Origin: JAYZDF01 sp036337945
GTDB lineage: Bacteria > Myxococcota > Kuafuiibacteriia > Kuafuiibacteriales > Kuafuiibacteriaceae
Assembly: GCA_036337945.1 (NCBI GenBank)
Contig: JAYZDF010000046.1
Coordinates: 1-14,540, forward strand
DNA length: 14,540 nucleotides
Direction of reading: 5' to 3'
Both the position numbers and the translations under genes were made by a program. Below the pieces are notes generated by a model. The model was not told the DNA's origin. It saw nothing but the letters and a program-made list of their open reading frames with translations, and did no database searches. Below are positions 1 through 7,289 of this stretch, piece after piece (the first letter of the stretch is position 1; every line of letters starts with the position of its first letter).

Positions 1-2
1 AA

Positions 3-419
3 ACAAAGGTTGTAACGCCAACTACCAAACCAGCGCCACCCAAACCAAAGCAGCCTGTTTTCGCCGAGGTAAAAATTGTGTCTGAACCGAATGGTGCCAA
101 AGTTTTCGATGTGGATAGTGGCCAACTGATTGGGCAAACACCGCTAAAACTGAGTGTCGAAAAGGGCATCGACAAAAAGGTCAGACTCGAACTGACAGGA
201 TACAAGTCCGAAGTAGCGTTCATTAGCTCATCCGATAAACAGAAAGGTTTTGTACTCGACCGAGTCGCGCAAAAGGCGACGGCGAAACCGGTTGTTCGAA
301 GCCCGCAACCCACTCCGGCTCCGAAAGCGAAAACCGTCAAACCAGCGAAGCCAGCCTCTAAACAATCGAATCGCGACACTGACGATCCTTTCAGCAAACG
401 TGAAGTTCCTGAATGGTAG
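3..419 (+). CDS. C-terminal part of a PEGA-domain protein (5' end outside window)
   Basis: The frame is open from the left edge to a TAG at 417-419, so only the C-terminus is present; the GTG at 78 is internal because open, same-style sequence continues upstream of it. After a Lys/Pro-rich stretch the protein has a recognisable PEGA domain: an alternating beta strand ending in IVSEPNGAKV, a TPLKLSVEKG segment and a closing ELTGYKSEV strand. The tail is again Lys/Pro/Ala-rich and ends in a charged DDPFSKREVPEW. In myxobacteria PEGA domains commonly sit at the end of Ser/Thr protein kinases or of exported proteins, often after a proline-rich linker. Which applies here cannot be told because the N-terminal domains lie outside the window. 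The kinase suggestion is inference; the PEGA call is fairly secure. Confidence 0.8.
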   Translation, partial: TKVVTPTTKPAPPKPKQPVFAEVKIVSEPNGAKVFDVDSGQLIGQTPLKLSVEKGIDKKVRLELTGYKSEVAFISSSDKQKGFVLDRVAQKATAKPVVRSPQPTPAPKAKTVKPAKPASKQSNRDTDDPFSKREVPEW

Positions 420-439
420 AGTGATTGACGCACTCAGGC

Positions 440-525
440 CAAATCTGCCTGCGAGTATTAGACTTTCGAAAACAATTGAAGCCAAGTTGCTATGAGCTCG
501 AAACGAGCTCAAGGCAGGCTGTTTG
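440..525. terminator. Nested hairpins between convergent genes
   Basis: A perfect 7-bp stem, GAGCTCG-AAA-CGAGCTC, occupies 494-510, with one further T-A pair at 493/511. Around it CAAA (440-443) and GCCTGC (447-452) can pair with TTTG (522-525) and GCAGGC (514-519), making a larger imperfect stem. It lies between the stop of the PEGA gene and the stop of the minus-strand gene, where a bidirectional terminator is expected. No clean run of T follows on either strand, so intrinsic termination is plausible but unproven. Confidence 0.4.
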
Positions 526-533
526 TTATATGT

Positions 534-1784
534 CTATCGACCGATAGAGGTAATGATGTTTTTGGCGGTTTCGTTATATTTGTCGATAATGGAACGTAAG
601 ATATCGAACATTTGATTTCGTTTATCAATCATCCGCTTCAGTTTCATCGTTTCAACATCAACCGAAGGTGAGGCATTAGCTGGACCTCCAACTTGTGAGG
701 CCGGAAATCCTAGTCCTCCACCCAGTCCACTCATCCCTGAAACTGCTGTTCCCATGCCAGGAAGACCAGCGAGGCCACCTTGCGACATTCCACTCGACTT
801 ACCAAGTGGCGCAGACTTTCCGCCTCGGTTCGACTGTTGTTGTTGAATTGAGTTTACATACTGAGCCTGACGCTGAATATCGTCGCTCATCTTGTTGGAT
901 ACTGTCATCAACATCAGGGTTACGCGGTCTTCAATTGTGAGTGACGGGTCCTCGAGAATGCTCTCGACCTCTGATTGGTGCGCGCGTTCGTAAAGTGGGT
1001 TCGTATTATTAATTCGACCGGGCATAGCATTGGGATTCCATGACCCCGTTCCACCACCGCCAAGAGCGCTACTGTATGTGGCTTGACCGTTAGCCTGGCT
1101 TAGTCCGCTCAATGCGTATCCGTAGGTTGGATTATTACTGCCGTGGGCACCGCCTGCTGCCGCTTGTCCTTGAATCGCTGCAACTCTTCGCGCCTGGCTT
1201 AGAATTGCTTGTTCCATTTGCGCAAGTGCACCCATTGCCGTAGTGGCTGGTAGGTTTGCTTGAGCGGGCGTGCTGACGTTCCCCGGATTCGACGTTTGCA
1301 GTCGCTGAACTTTCATTCCGCGACGTTCAAAGGCGACTATCTTGCCACCAACTTGCGATTCAAAAGCAGCGCGCGCGTTGGGGTTGGTTCGCAGCAGTCT
1401 TTCGAGTTTTGCACCGGTCTGACGCCGGCGTCGGAATAGACGTCCAAAGAATTGTTCGTCTGAGCCTGCTTTAGCTTGTAACGTGCTCGACGAGGCACAA
1501 CCCGCTCCGCACAGCTCATTCATTAGCGGGAGCATGCGTGCAGGGGAGCGATTCCAACCAAAGGGAGGCAATCTTCGGTCTTCCTCGTTCATCATACTTT
1601 GAAAGCGAACGGCCGCTCGACCACGGACCTCGCCGGCAGCAGCGTAAGACGCACCTAACAACTTTAAAGAAGAGACGCTGCTCTTCGACAAAAGTTGAGC
1701 CTGACTATTGATCGCTTGATCGCTGAGCCCCAATTTGGCTTGGAGGTTTTGTAGTTGCGGTCCGTTTGTATTTATCGTCGCCAT
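534..1784 (-). CDS. Unrecognised Gly/Met/Gln-rich helical protein
   Basis: I do not recognise a family. The start ATG (1782-1784) has an AGAAGG-like ribosome site just upstream on the minus strand. There is no signal peptide or membrane segment in the 416 residues. The N-terminal part is Ala/Ser-rich and helical, with a very basic patch (FFGRLFRRRRQ) near residue 115. Gly/Asn/Ser-rich linkers follow. A helical block near residues 265-320 contains SILEDPSLTIEDRVTLMLM and then a Gln-rich stretch. A Gly/Met/Ser-rich linker leads to a C-terminal amphipathic helix from about residue 377 to 416. Long helices separated by flexible linkers without a leader resemble secreted structural or type III secretion-associated proteins (needle, rod or filament type). 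That is a shape-based guess only. It is convergent with the PEGA gene and divergent from the DUF4215 gene. Confidence 0.75.
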   Translation of the reverse strand: MATINTNGPQLQNLQAKLGLSDQAINSQAQLLSKSSVSSLKLLGASYAAAGEVRGRAAVRFQSMMNEEDRRLPPFGWNRSPARMLPLMNELCGAGCASSSTLQAKAGSDEQFFGRLFRRRRQTGAKLERLLRTNPNARAAFESQVGGKIVAFERRGMKVQRLQTSNPGNVSTPAQANLPATTAMGALAQMEQAILSQARRVAAIQGQAAAGGAHGSNNPTYGYALSGLSQANGQATYSSALGGGGTGSWNPNAMPGRINNTNPLYERAHQSEVESILEDPSLTIEDRVTLMLMTVSNKMSDDIQRQAQYVNSIQQQQSNRGGKSAPLGKSSGMSQGGLAGLPGMGTAVSGMSGLGGGLGFPASQVGGPANASPSVDVETMKLKRMIDKRNQMFDILRSIIDKYNETAKNIITSIGR

Positions 1785-2057
1785 AATGCCTTCTCGTAAA
1801 CCCTTTATGCGCTACGCACGCAACTTGCCGAGTTCGTGGTTGTGTTATCGGTCTTTGAGTGTAAATGGTGTGTGGAAAAACACCAAATTCTCAAATCAAA
1901 CTCCTTTTAATGTAAAATACCCTATAGAGCCTCCGTTTTTAGGCAAATCCCTGCTCTGTCGAGAAGGGCGTTATGCTCACTGAATACGTGTAAGTTCATT
2001 GGAAAATGTGACATTCAGAAGTTCAACCCTGTCTAGGCGATAGATGACACACATCGT
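1785..2057. other. Divergent intergenic region with a small hairpin
   Basis: This AT-rich gap separates two divergently transcribed genes, so both promoters should lie here. I could not find a convincing -35/-10 pair on either strand; a TAAAAT at 1913-1918 lacks a partner. A 6-bp hairpin, TGGTGT/ACACCA with an 8-base loop, spans 1866-1885. No small ORF in the gap looks real. Confidence 0.3.
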
Positions 2058-3761
2058 ATGATGCGCTTCGTGAAACAACTCACGCTTTTTTTATCGCTCC
2101 TGGCATTGCTTGTTCTCGAGACGAGAGCTGATGCAAGGGCACCTCGCGTAAATCAAGTTCCCAACGGCCGAATACGTGACTGCGCGACTTGTCACCGACC
2201 CCCAGGAACAAGTGGTCCGCGAAACGCGTTTGGAATTGCCGTGGGTCTTACGCTTAACGGTGGCGGCTCCTCTGGCAGTGTCGATTGGCAAGCTTTATTC
2301 AATCTCGATTCTGACGGCGATGGATACAGCAATGGTCAAGAATTAGGAGACCCCTGTGGAGCTTGGCGGCCAGGCCAAACACCAGGTCGAACAACATCAA
2401 TTAGTGATCCTAGCGACCCAAACTCGGTACCTCCCGGTCCGCCTGGGCCTTCATGTCAATGCGGAAATGGCATCAAAGAACCAGGAGAAGAGTGTGACGA
2501 CGGGAATCTGATCCACGACGATGCTTGTAACAATTATTGCCGCGTCAATTTATGTGGAAACGGGCGAGTTGATTCCGGTGAAGAATGTGATGATGCCAAC
2601 AATAACGATACTGATTCATGCACCAGCCAATGCTTATTCGCCCGGTGCGGTGACGGATTCATATGGGTCGGACGTGAAACTTGCGATGACGGAAACCGCA
2701 TCGACACGGATGCGTGCCGAAATGGTTGTGTTATTGCGCGATGCGGCGACCGAGCGGTGTGGGCGGGTGTAGAAGAATGTGATGATGGCGATATGGATAA
2801 TGATGACGCCTGCCTAAATGATTGTCGCAACGCTCGTTGCGGTGATGGATATGTGCGAGCAGGTTTCGAGCAGTGCGATGATGGCAACTCCATTGATACT
2901 GATGAATGTACAAATCAATGTATCGTGGCTCATTGCGGTGATGGCTCTGTGCTTTCAGGAGTCGAAGAATGTGATGATGGGAACCGAAACAACGGTGATA
3001 GTTGCTTAGATAACTGCATTGAAGCTTCATGCGGTGACGGTCATGTGTATTTTGGCGTTGAAGGCTGCGATAATGGCGCTTTCAACAGTGACACCGAACC
3101 TGATGCCTGCCGAACCGATTGCGCGCTGGCATCGTGCGGTGATGGCATCGTCGATTCAGGAGAAATTTGCGATGAAGGCGCAAATAATAGTGACGAACTT
3201 GTTGGTGGCTGCGGAACCAATTGTGCCCCTACGACATGTGGCAACGGAGTGATTGACCCACTTGAAGAATGTGATGATGGCGCTAATAATTCTGACACTG
3301 CGGCTGATGCCTGTCGTTCCAATTGCACCCGTCCTTTTTGTGGAGATTTTGTAATCGACTCGGCAGAAGAATGTGATTCAGGTAATCAAAATAGCGACCT
3401 CCGTGCGGACGCCTGTCGTAGAGACTGCACCGCACCGCGTTGTGGAGACGAGGTTGTCGATTCAGACGAAGAATGCGATGACGGCTCACAGAACGATGAC
3501 CTAACGGTAGGGGCATGCCGGACAACTTGTCGGTATGGTGCTTGCGGAGATGGAATCCTGGACCCGGGTGAAGAGTGTGATGATGGTGGTGACCCAGCTT
3601 CTGACTGTAACTCAGCGTGCCTTATAACGAAAGGACTTGGCAAAGCGAACGCGTCTAGTTGTCAATGTAATCATGTTATTTCTGGCCACAGAACACAGCA
3701 TGTTCTTGCATTCTTTGGACTGGTGCTCGCATTGACCTTAGGACGACGTAAACGCATTTAG
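2058..3761 (+). CDS. Exported temptin-like / DUF4215-repeat protein with MYXO-CTERM-like tail
   Basis: The 567-residue protein begins with a signal peptide (hydrophobic core about residues 8-20, likely cleaved after ADA near residue 27). Residues 33-99 match the temptin-like pattern: PNG, a Cys pair, PRNAFG, a W and an L before DSDGDGYSNGQELGDP (84-99), which is calcium-binding-like. The Cys pair here is C42-x-x-C45-H46, so it could bind haem c. From C135 to C521 there are 12 DUF4215 repeats, each with CGDG, a G-E-E-CDDG core and a closing Cys pair. The tail has SSCQC (C535, C537), a hydrophobic segment and GRRKRI, the layout of MYXO-CTERM sorting signals that anchor proteins at the myxobacterial surface. 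Two ATGs (2058, 2061) are possible and neither has a clear Shine-Dalgarno. Its last 24 bases overlap the convergent gene. Function is likely surface adhesion, scaffolding or recognition; that is inference. Confidence 0.88.
   Translation: MMRFVKQLTLFLSLLALLVLETRADARAPRVNQVPNGRIRDCATCHRPPGTSGPRNAFGIAVGLTLNGGGSSGSVDWQALFNLDSDGDGYSNGQELGDPCGAWRPGQTPGRTTSISDPSDPNSVPPGPPGPSCQCGNGIKEPGEECDDGNLIHDDACNNYCRVNLCGNGRVDSGEECDDANNNDTDSCTSQCLFARCGDGFIWVGRETCDDGNRIDTDACRNGCVIARCGDRAVWAGVEECDDGDMDNDDACLNDCRNARCGDGYVRAGFEQCDDGNSIDTDECTNQCIVAHCGDGSVLSGVEECDDGNRNNGDSCLDNCIEASCGDGHVYFGVEGCDNGAFNSDTEPDACRTDCALASCGDGIVDSGEICDEGANNSDELVGGCGTNCAPTTCGNGVIDPLEECDDGANNSDTAADACRSNCTRPFCGDFVIDSAEECDSGNQNSDLRADACRRDCTAPRCGDEVVDSDEECDDGSQNDDLTVGACRTTCRYGACGDGILDPGEECDDGGDPASDCNSACLITKGLGKANASSCQCNHVISGHRTQHVLAFFGLVLALTLGRRKRI
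2460..3620 (+). repeat. Twelve DUF4215 repeats, two size classes
   Basis: Tandem coding repeats of about 93-105 bases, with the recurring word TGTGATGATGG. By protein reading, repeats 1-6 are about 31-32 residues. Repeats 7-11 are about 34-35 residues because of an insertion between the CDDG core and the last Cys pair (for example NNSDTAADAC). Repeat 12 is short again. The block arrangement suggests two separate rounds of tandem duplication. Confidence 0.85.
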
Positions 3762-4331
3762 TTTCGCTTTTCCAAAACTCAAAATCCTCAGCCCTATTAT
3801 GGCAAATATCAAGAGAACGCTTATCCATTTGTCGAGGGATGAATATCCCGGTGAACTTACCCAGTGAAGCAGTGTTATTGGGAGAGCGATGTATAACAGC
3901 CGATGTAAGCTCTTCCATTTGGTTATTCGGAGAAATGTTCGCGGCTTTTGAAAAGAACTCAGGCTAAGGATAAACAACACAAGCATCGCACCACTACCGT
4001 TTCTAAATTGTGGTTCGGTAATTAGTACTACGACATTTGATACATAGTTTGAGAAAAATATTACGCTCAAGTGAACCAAAGCGACAACGGTTGCAGAAAC
4101 TCCGAGGCAGCGTCGTAACGAAGAAGCATTCGCCGCATTTATTTTATGTGGAAGCAGGTTTTGCATAGGAGACACAAAAGTCGCACAAGCGAGTAAAACG
4201 CATGCCAAAAGCCCCGTGTTTTGAATCAGTCTTCTAATCTGGTTCGAGTCATTAGCGATAAGTACCGTGAGAACGAGCAATAAAAACAAAACAAGTCCGC
4301 AGAACCGATATCCCAAGTGCTCTAGTCTCAT
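3738..4331 (-). CDS. Six-helix ferric-reductase-like / MsrQ-like haem b membrane protein
   Basis: This 197-residue protein has about six transmembrane segments (roughly 10-26, 39-53, 74-96, 112-126, 145-158, 168-185). It follows the ferric reductase-like transmembrane pattern seen in MsrQ/YedZ: an SLRRCLGV segment before helix 3, a His at its centre (H87), a WKSLHRL motif before helix 5 (H143) and a His at the end of helix 5 (H156). In the family such His residues ligate haem b, and the protein passes electrons from the quinone pool or a flavoprotein to a periplasmic partner. Its length matches MsrQ (about 200 residues). The usual partner MsrP, a molybdopterin reductase, is not in the window. 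Its ATG overlaps the stop of the di-haem cytochrome gene as ATGA, so the two are probably translationally coupled and work together. Its 3' end overlaps the DUF4215 gene by 24 bases. Confidence 0.75.
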   Translation of the reverse strand: MRLEHLGYRFCGLVLFLLLVLTVLIANDSNQIRRLIQNTGLLACVLLACATFVSPMQNLLPHKINAANASSLRRCLGVSATVVALVHLSVIFFSNYVSNVVVLITEPQFRNGSGAMLVLFILSLSSFQKPRTFLRITKWKSLHRLLYIALPITLLHWVSSPGYSSLDKWISVLLIFAIIGLRILSFGKAKLNAFTSS

Positions 4332-6406
4332 AATGACTCCAGAAAAGCGATGAGCGCTTTTTTCTCAGTTTTGGACAAGATCTGTGTATTACCATGACGA
4401 TTCTTTACGTTGTGTTCCGAAATGACGGACGCAAGCGAATCTGCGCGACCGTCAGCCAGGTATGGAGCACTAGTTCCAACGCTGAGAAGGGTAGGTGTGT
4501 CGAGCCAGCCAAATTCTTGATATTGATCTGGGAATAAGTACGTGGCGGAAACCTGTTCGAGGTTCGTAAAGGCTGGAAAGCTATGACAAGACTCACATCC
4601 CGCCTTTACGAAAGCTTCCAGTCCAGCTTGCTTATCTTGAAGAGAGATCGTTTTGACAGGCTGCGGCCGGATAAGGCTTTCCAAAAAGTATTGTATTCGA
4701 GCGCCTCGATTCTTACTCTTTCTTTCGTACCCACCAAGAATCTCAAGCACGACGTGCTCAAGAGATTCAATATCCGGATAGCTTCCACTGCGAAGAAACG
4801 GGGCAGAGAAGGCGATTCCGCGAATGCTGAGGGTAGGCTTACTTATCCCGCCTCCAATATCATGCTTTGAATAATCACTGTCTGTGTTCTCGTGGCAACT
4901 TTGACACGCTACGCCCTTACGCGTGGTCTCTTGAAAGTATCTTTCCCCCGTTCGAATACGTAACGCGTTTGGGTCGCTCTCGTGCAAGTCAGCATCGGTT
5001 TCAAGCTCATAGCTTTTTAGTGTGCGCCCTGACTCATGAGTGAGGTTTATTGTCCCCGACGAGGGATGTGAAATCGCCCAGACATCTGCACCGAGATAGG
5101 TTAGTGAGTCAGGACCCGCAACAGGAGTACGCAATGACGTCACGCTTGTGCCCGAAAGACTACTTGTTTCTACCAGCCAGAGTTCATTCGTACCTGCAAA
5201 AGTTATTGCCCGTTTCGTTTTCTCCGCGTAGCGAACAGCTCTTGGATTCGCACCGTGGCTCCGACTGTTTGGTTCTAGTAATTTCGAATTAAACGTCGGA
5301 AGCTGATTGATTACTTTTAGGTCCTCAACATTGATCTGAATTTCCTGCGCATTGATTCGATGATTGCTCGAACTGTCTTCGTTTGGGCGGTGATCTGAAA
5401 CAAGCGCAGATAGTATCCTTCTATCCTGCGATAAACTGAGGCTATATGGAGGTCGGTCCAGCGTAAGACTCTTTGCGCCTTTATTCCAGGTCGCGCCAGT
5501 TCGCTGAATTTGTTCGATCTTGTTTGAGTTTTTCCGCGCTGAGAGTATGAGGTCTGAGTTTTTACCAAATTCGATCCAGTTTGGGGCTGAATCGAGGGTT
5601 ATGAAGAGTGAGCTTGAAAGTTCAGGAAGTTGAAAAATTTGAATTCCGGGCTGATTACCAAGGATGACGGCTGCAAGATATTTTCGGTCGGGTGACACGG
5701 CGAGTTTGCCTTGTGGGCCAAGTGCTCGAATTTGTTTGAGCCGATCGCCTTTCCTAGATTCAAGTATCCAAATTTCGGGTGATCGTTGATGGCTCAAGGC
5801 AATCGATGATTTACGGTCGATAAATACAGCATCTGCTGGGCTATCCATGACTGAGCGCCGGAGGAAGTTACCGTTTCTTCGAATAATCATGACCTCATCT
5901 GTTTGTGAGCTGATCCCAACAGCAACTCCATTCGAAGGTAAAGAGTCAGTGAGCTTGGGGCTGATTCGGGGACGAATGACTCGCACCGAACGCGTATAAA
6001 TTTGTTCATCCAAGATCAGATTTATTTGAGCGTCTCCAGTACGGGCATTTTTTAGAGTCGCATCACGTGGGTCGAAATCTATCTCGTGGAGTCCAAAGCC
6101 GAGATGGGTTGCCTCCGAAGCAGAGCTCGACTGAGTCCATTTGATAGAGGCCGTTGAAGAATTAGGTGCGTAGATATAAAAACGCTGCTTTTCCGATAAT
6201 GATACGACTCTCGGCCAAATGCTTGGGTGTTCTTGTGCGTTCCATCGGTCGGTCGTAGCAGATTTTATGAAATCAAAGAGTTCGTTTGTTTTAAGTTGCT
6301 TGAGCTCTGAAACTACGAAAGTCACTACCAAACCGAAAGATGTCAGAACTGTGATGATACGTTTCAGTCTCGACTCACCAAAACCACCCACTATTTTTCG
6401 AGACAA
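4328..6406 (-). CDS. Membrane-anchored beta-propeller di-haem cytochrome c protein
   Basis: From the TTG at 6406 the protein has 692 residues: a transmembrane segment (about 16-34), an Ig-like stretch, a YVTN/WD40-like propeller (about 150-450) with repeated IFQLPEL-, LAVSPDRKYLA- and LSLSQDRRILS-type strands, and a C-terminal di-haem domain. The haem motifs are CQSCH (501-505) and CESCH (604-608). After them come TPTLLSVG, the APYLADGRA segment and a closing HG-x-T-x-x-L helix pair, the pattern of MauG/cytochrome c peroxidase-like di-haem proteins. In related proteins the PYLxDGR position is often His; here it is Ala. The catalytic part should face the periplasm. Open, hydrophobic, in-frame sequence continues upstream to 6541, so the true N-terminus is probably longer (see the 6407-6541 entry). 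It overlaps the downstream haem b membrane gene by ATGA, suggesting a shared electron path. The substrate is unknown. Confidence 0.82.
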   Translation of the reverse strand: MSRKIVGGFGESRLKRIITVLTSFGLVVTFVVSELKQLKTNELFDFIKSATTDRWNAQEHPSIWPRVVSLSEKQRFYIYAPNSSTASIKWTQSSSASEATHLGFGLHEIDFDPRDATLKNARTGDAQINLILDEQIYTRSVRVIRPRISPKLTDSLPSNGVAVGISSQTDEVMIIRRNGNFLRRSVMDSPADAVFIDRKSSIALSHQRSPEIWILESRKGDRLKQIRALGPQGKLAVSPDRKYLAAVILGNQPGIQIFQLPELSSSLFITLDSAPNWIEFGKNSDLILSARKNSNKIEQIQRTGATWNKGAKSLTLDRPPYSLSLSQDRRILSALVSDHRPNEDSSSNHRINAQEIQINVEDLKVINQLPTFNSKLLEPNSRSHGANPRAVRYAEKTKRAITFAGTNELWLVETSSLSGTSVTSLRTPVAGPDSLTYLGADVWAISHPSSGTINLTHESGRTLKSYELETDADLHESDPNALRIRTGERYFQETTRKGVACQSCHENTDSDYSKHDIGGGISKPTLSIRGIAFSAPFLRSGSYPDIESLEHVVLEILGGYERKSKNRGARIQYFLESLIRPQPVKTISLQDKQAGLEAFVKAGCESCHSFPAFTNLEQVSATYLFPDQYQEFGWLDTPTLLSVGTSAPYLADGRADSLASVISEHNVKNRHGNTQILSKTEKKALIAFLESL

Positions 6407-6541
6407 AGAAGAGTAATTATAAATTGCCCAAACCAGCAGATAGCAAATGATTATGTTGGCTAAAATCGCTTCGCGCCAAATTGCCCAAAGCGCAAATGCT
6501 AATGCTGCCAGAATATAATGATGCTCAAAGCGCTTGATGTT
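6407..6541 (-). other. Likely missing N-terminal membrane segments of the di-haem gene
   Basis: The reading frame of the downstream cytochrome gene stays open upstream of its TTG until a TGA at 6542-6544. These 45 codons read as two more membrane helices (for example ILAALAFALWAIWRE and IIICYLLVWAIYNY), not random sequence. The frame has no ATG or GTG. An ATG at 6543-6545 sits one base out of phase, just before an AAA run (6540-6542 on the plus strand as TTT). Removing one A would give a continuous start MNIKRFEHHYIL. A sequencing or assembly indel, a genuine frameshift, or a rare start codon are the options. Confidence 0.55.
6421..6489. repeat. 12-bp direct repeat with 57-bp period
   Basis: AAATTGCCCAAA occurs exactly at 6421-6432 and 6478-6489. 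The period is 57 bases, or 19 codons. On the minus strand in the extended frame both copies encode a WAI motif at similar places in two successive hydrophobic segments, which may reflect duplication of one membrane helix. Confidence 0.6.
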
Positions 6542-6543
6542 TC

Positions 6544-6574
6544 ATTGTATTCAGTTTTGAGTTCGGAGTGTCAA
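6544..6574 (-). promoter_or_regulatory. Candidate sigma-70-type promoter for the cytochrome operon
   Basis: On the minus strand a perfect TTGACA (6569-6574) is followed after 19 bases by TACAAT (6544-6549, five of six matches to the consensus). The spacing is two bases longer than ideal. The -10 overlaps the out-of-phase ATG discussed above, so if this promoter is used that ATG would not be in the transcript. The two readings compete. Confidence 0.35.
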
Positions 6575-6596
6575 ATATTGCGGCCAAATAACTGTT

Positions 6597-7262
6597 CTAC
6601 AAAAAGACTTTATTTGTGCCTCGGAATATTCGTAGCATTTTCTCTGACGCGAGTTCCGTAGGAGTGAGTCCGTCAAATGAAAGAGTCTCCGGATTTCCAC
6701 CATATTTCAGCAAAATTTGAAGGATTGTTCCTTTTTCTTCCGTCGTTGCGTAATGAACAGGCGTACGACCGGAGCCATCTTGAGCATCTGCCAGCATTTC
6801 GGCTTCCAAAAGCAGCTCTACAGTTTCAGCATCTCCTCCCATGACTGCGCAATGAAGAGGCAGGGCACGGGTTTCATTCTTTGCCCGCATGGTTGGGCTC
6901 GCACCGTGCTCTAACAATAGTTCGACGGCATCAGAGTGGCCGAATCGCGCAGCAAGATGAAGAGCTGTCATTCCCTCATAAACATCGTCGTCCATTTGCT
7001 CGGGATCTAACGCTATGAGTTCACGAAGTCTGTCTACTTTACCGAGGGCCGCAGCATCTCCGAGACTCAGCGCCATTTCTGACTGCGATTTCATGATTAT
7101 GTCTACGAGTTCGCTGAGCTGTTGGTATTTCGCGAAAATAATCGGTGAATGACCGTCTACACAAAGTGAATTTATGACTCTTGTTTCGTGTGAAACAAAG
7201 TCTTCAACGCCCTTTACGTTTCGATTTTGAATCAGAGTGAAGATTTCTGGAGCTGTGCTCAT
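6597..7262 (-). CDS. Ankyrin-repeat protein, cytoplasmic
   Basis: The 221-residue protein has no signal peptide or membrane segment. Ankyrin repeats run almost the whole length: degenerate ones near residues 36-64 and 65-90, a clear one at 97-126 (GMTALHLAARFGHSDAVELLLEHGA), another at 133-162 (ALPLHCAVMGGDAETVELLLEA), one at 166-196 (GRTPVHYATTEEKG) and a partial last one with GLTPTELA. Ankyrin repeats bind other proteins, and bacterial family members often sit beside redox or stress enzymes as accessory proteins. The ATG (7260-7262) has a GGGGA ribosome site seven bases upstream. It is divergent from the MarR gene over a 96-base gap containing a palindromic operator, so the two may be co-regulated. 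The 190 bases to the next minus-strand gene contain a candidate promoter, so it may not be in one transcript with the cytochrome pair. Confidence 0.88.
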   Translation of the reverse strand: MSTAPEIFTLIQNRNVKGVEDFVSHETRVINSLCVDGHSPIIFAKYQQLSELVDIIMKSQSEMALSLGDAAALGKVDRLRELIALDPEQMDDDVYEGMTALHLAARFGHSDAVELLLEHGASPTMRAKNETRALPLHCAVMGGDAETVELLLEAEMLADAQDGSGRTPVHYATTEEKGTILQILLKYGGNPETLSFDGLTPTELASEKMLRIFRGTNKVFL

Positions 7263-7289
7263 TTTGCGTTCCCCGCTTTGTTTTTTATT

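Noticed and set aside
228..512. A 94-codon minus-strand ORF opposite the PEGA-protein tail, and an overlapping plus-strand ORF at 250-495
   Set aside because: Both are shadows of the Lys/Pro/Arg-rich tail. They have no recognisable composition and overlap the convergent terminator region.
1735..1983. A plus-strand ORF of 82 codons in the divergent gap
   Set aside because: It overlaps the start of the well-supported minus-strand gene, has no ribosome site and gives a protein with no domain-like pattern.
2460..3620. Regular repeats that could be mistaken for a CRISPR array
   Set aside because: The repeats are coding, imperfect and contiguous, with no unique spacers and no cas genes nearby.
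2534..3643. Several long minus-strand ORFs opposite the DUF4215 repeats, rich in Ser, Pro and His
   Set aside because: They arise because the antisense of GATGATGG-type repeat codons lacks stops. Their products repeat with the same period as the sense repeats and have no ribosome sites.
3738..4331. Naming the membrane protein MsrQ outright
   Set aside because: The helix and His layout fits, but the partner MsrP is missing and the coupled neighbour is a di-haem cytochrome, so another haem b electron carrier of the same superfamily is equally likely.
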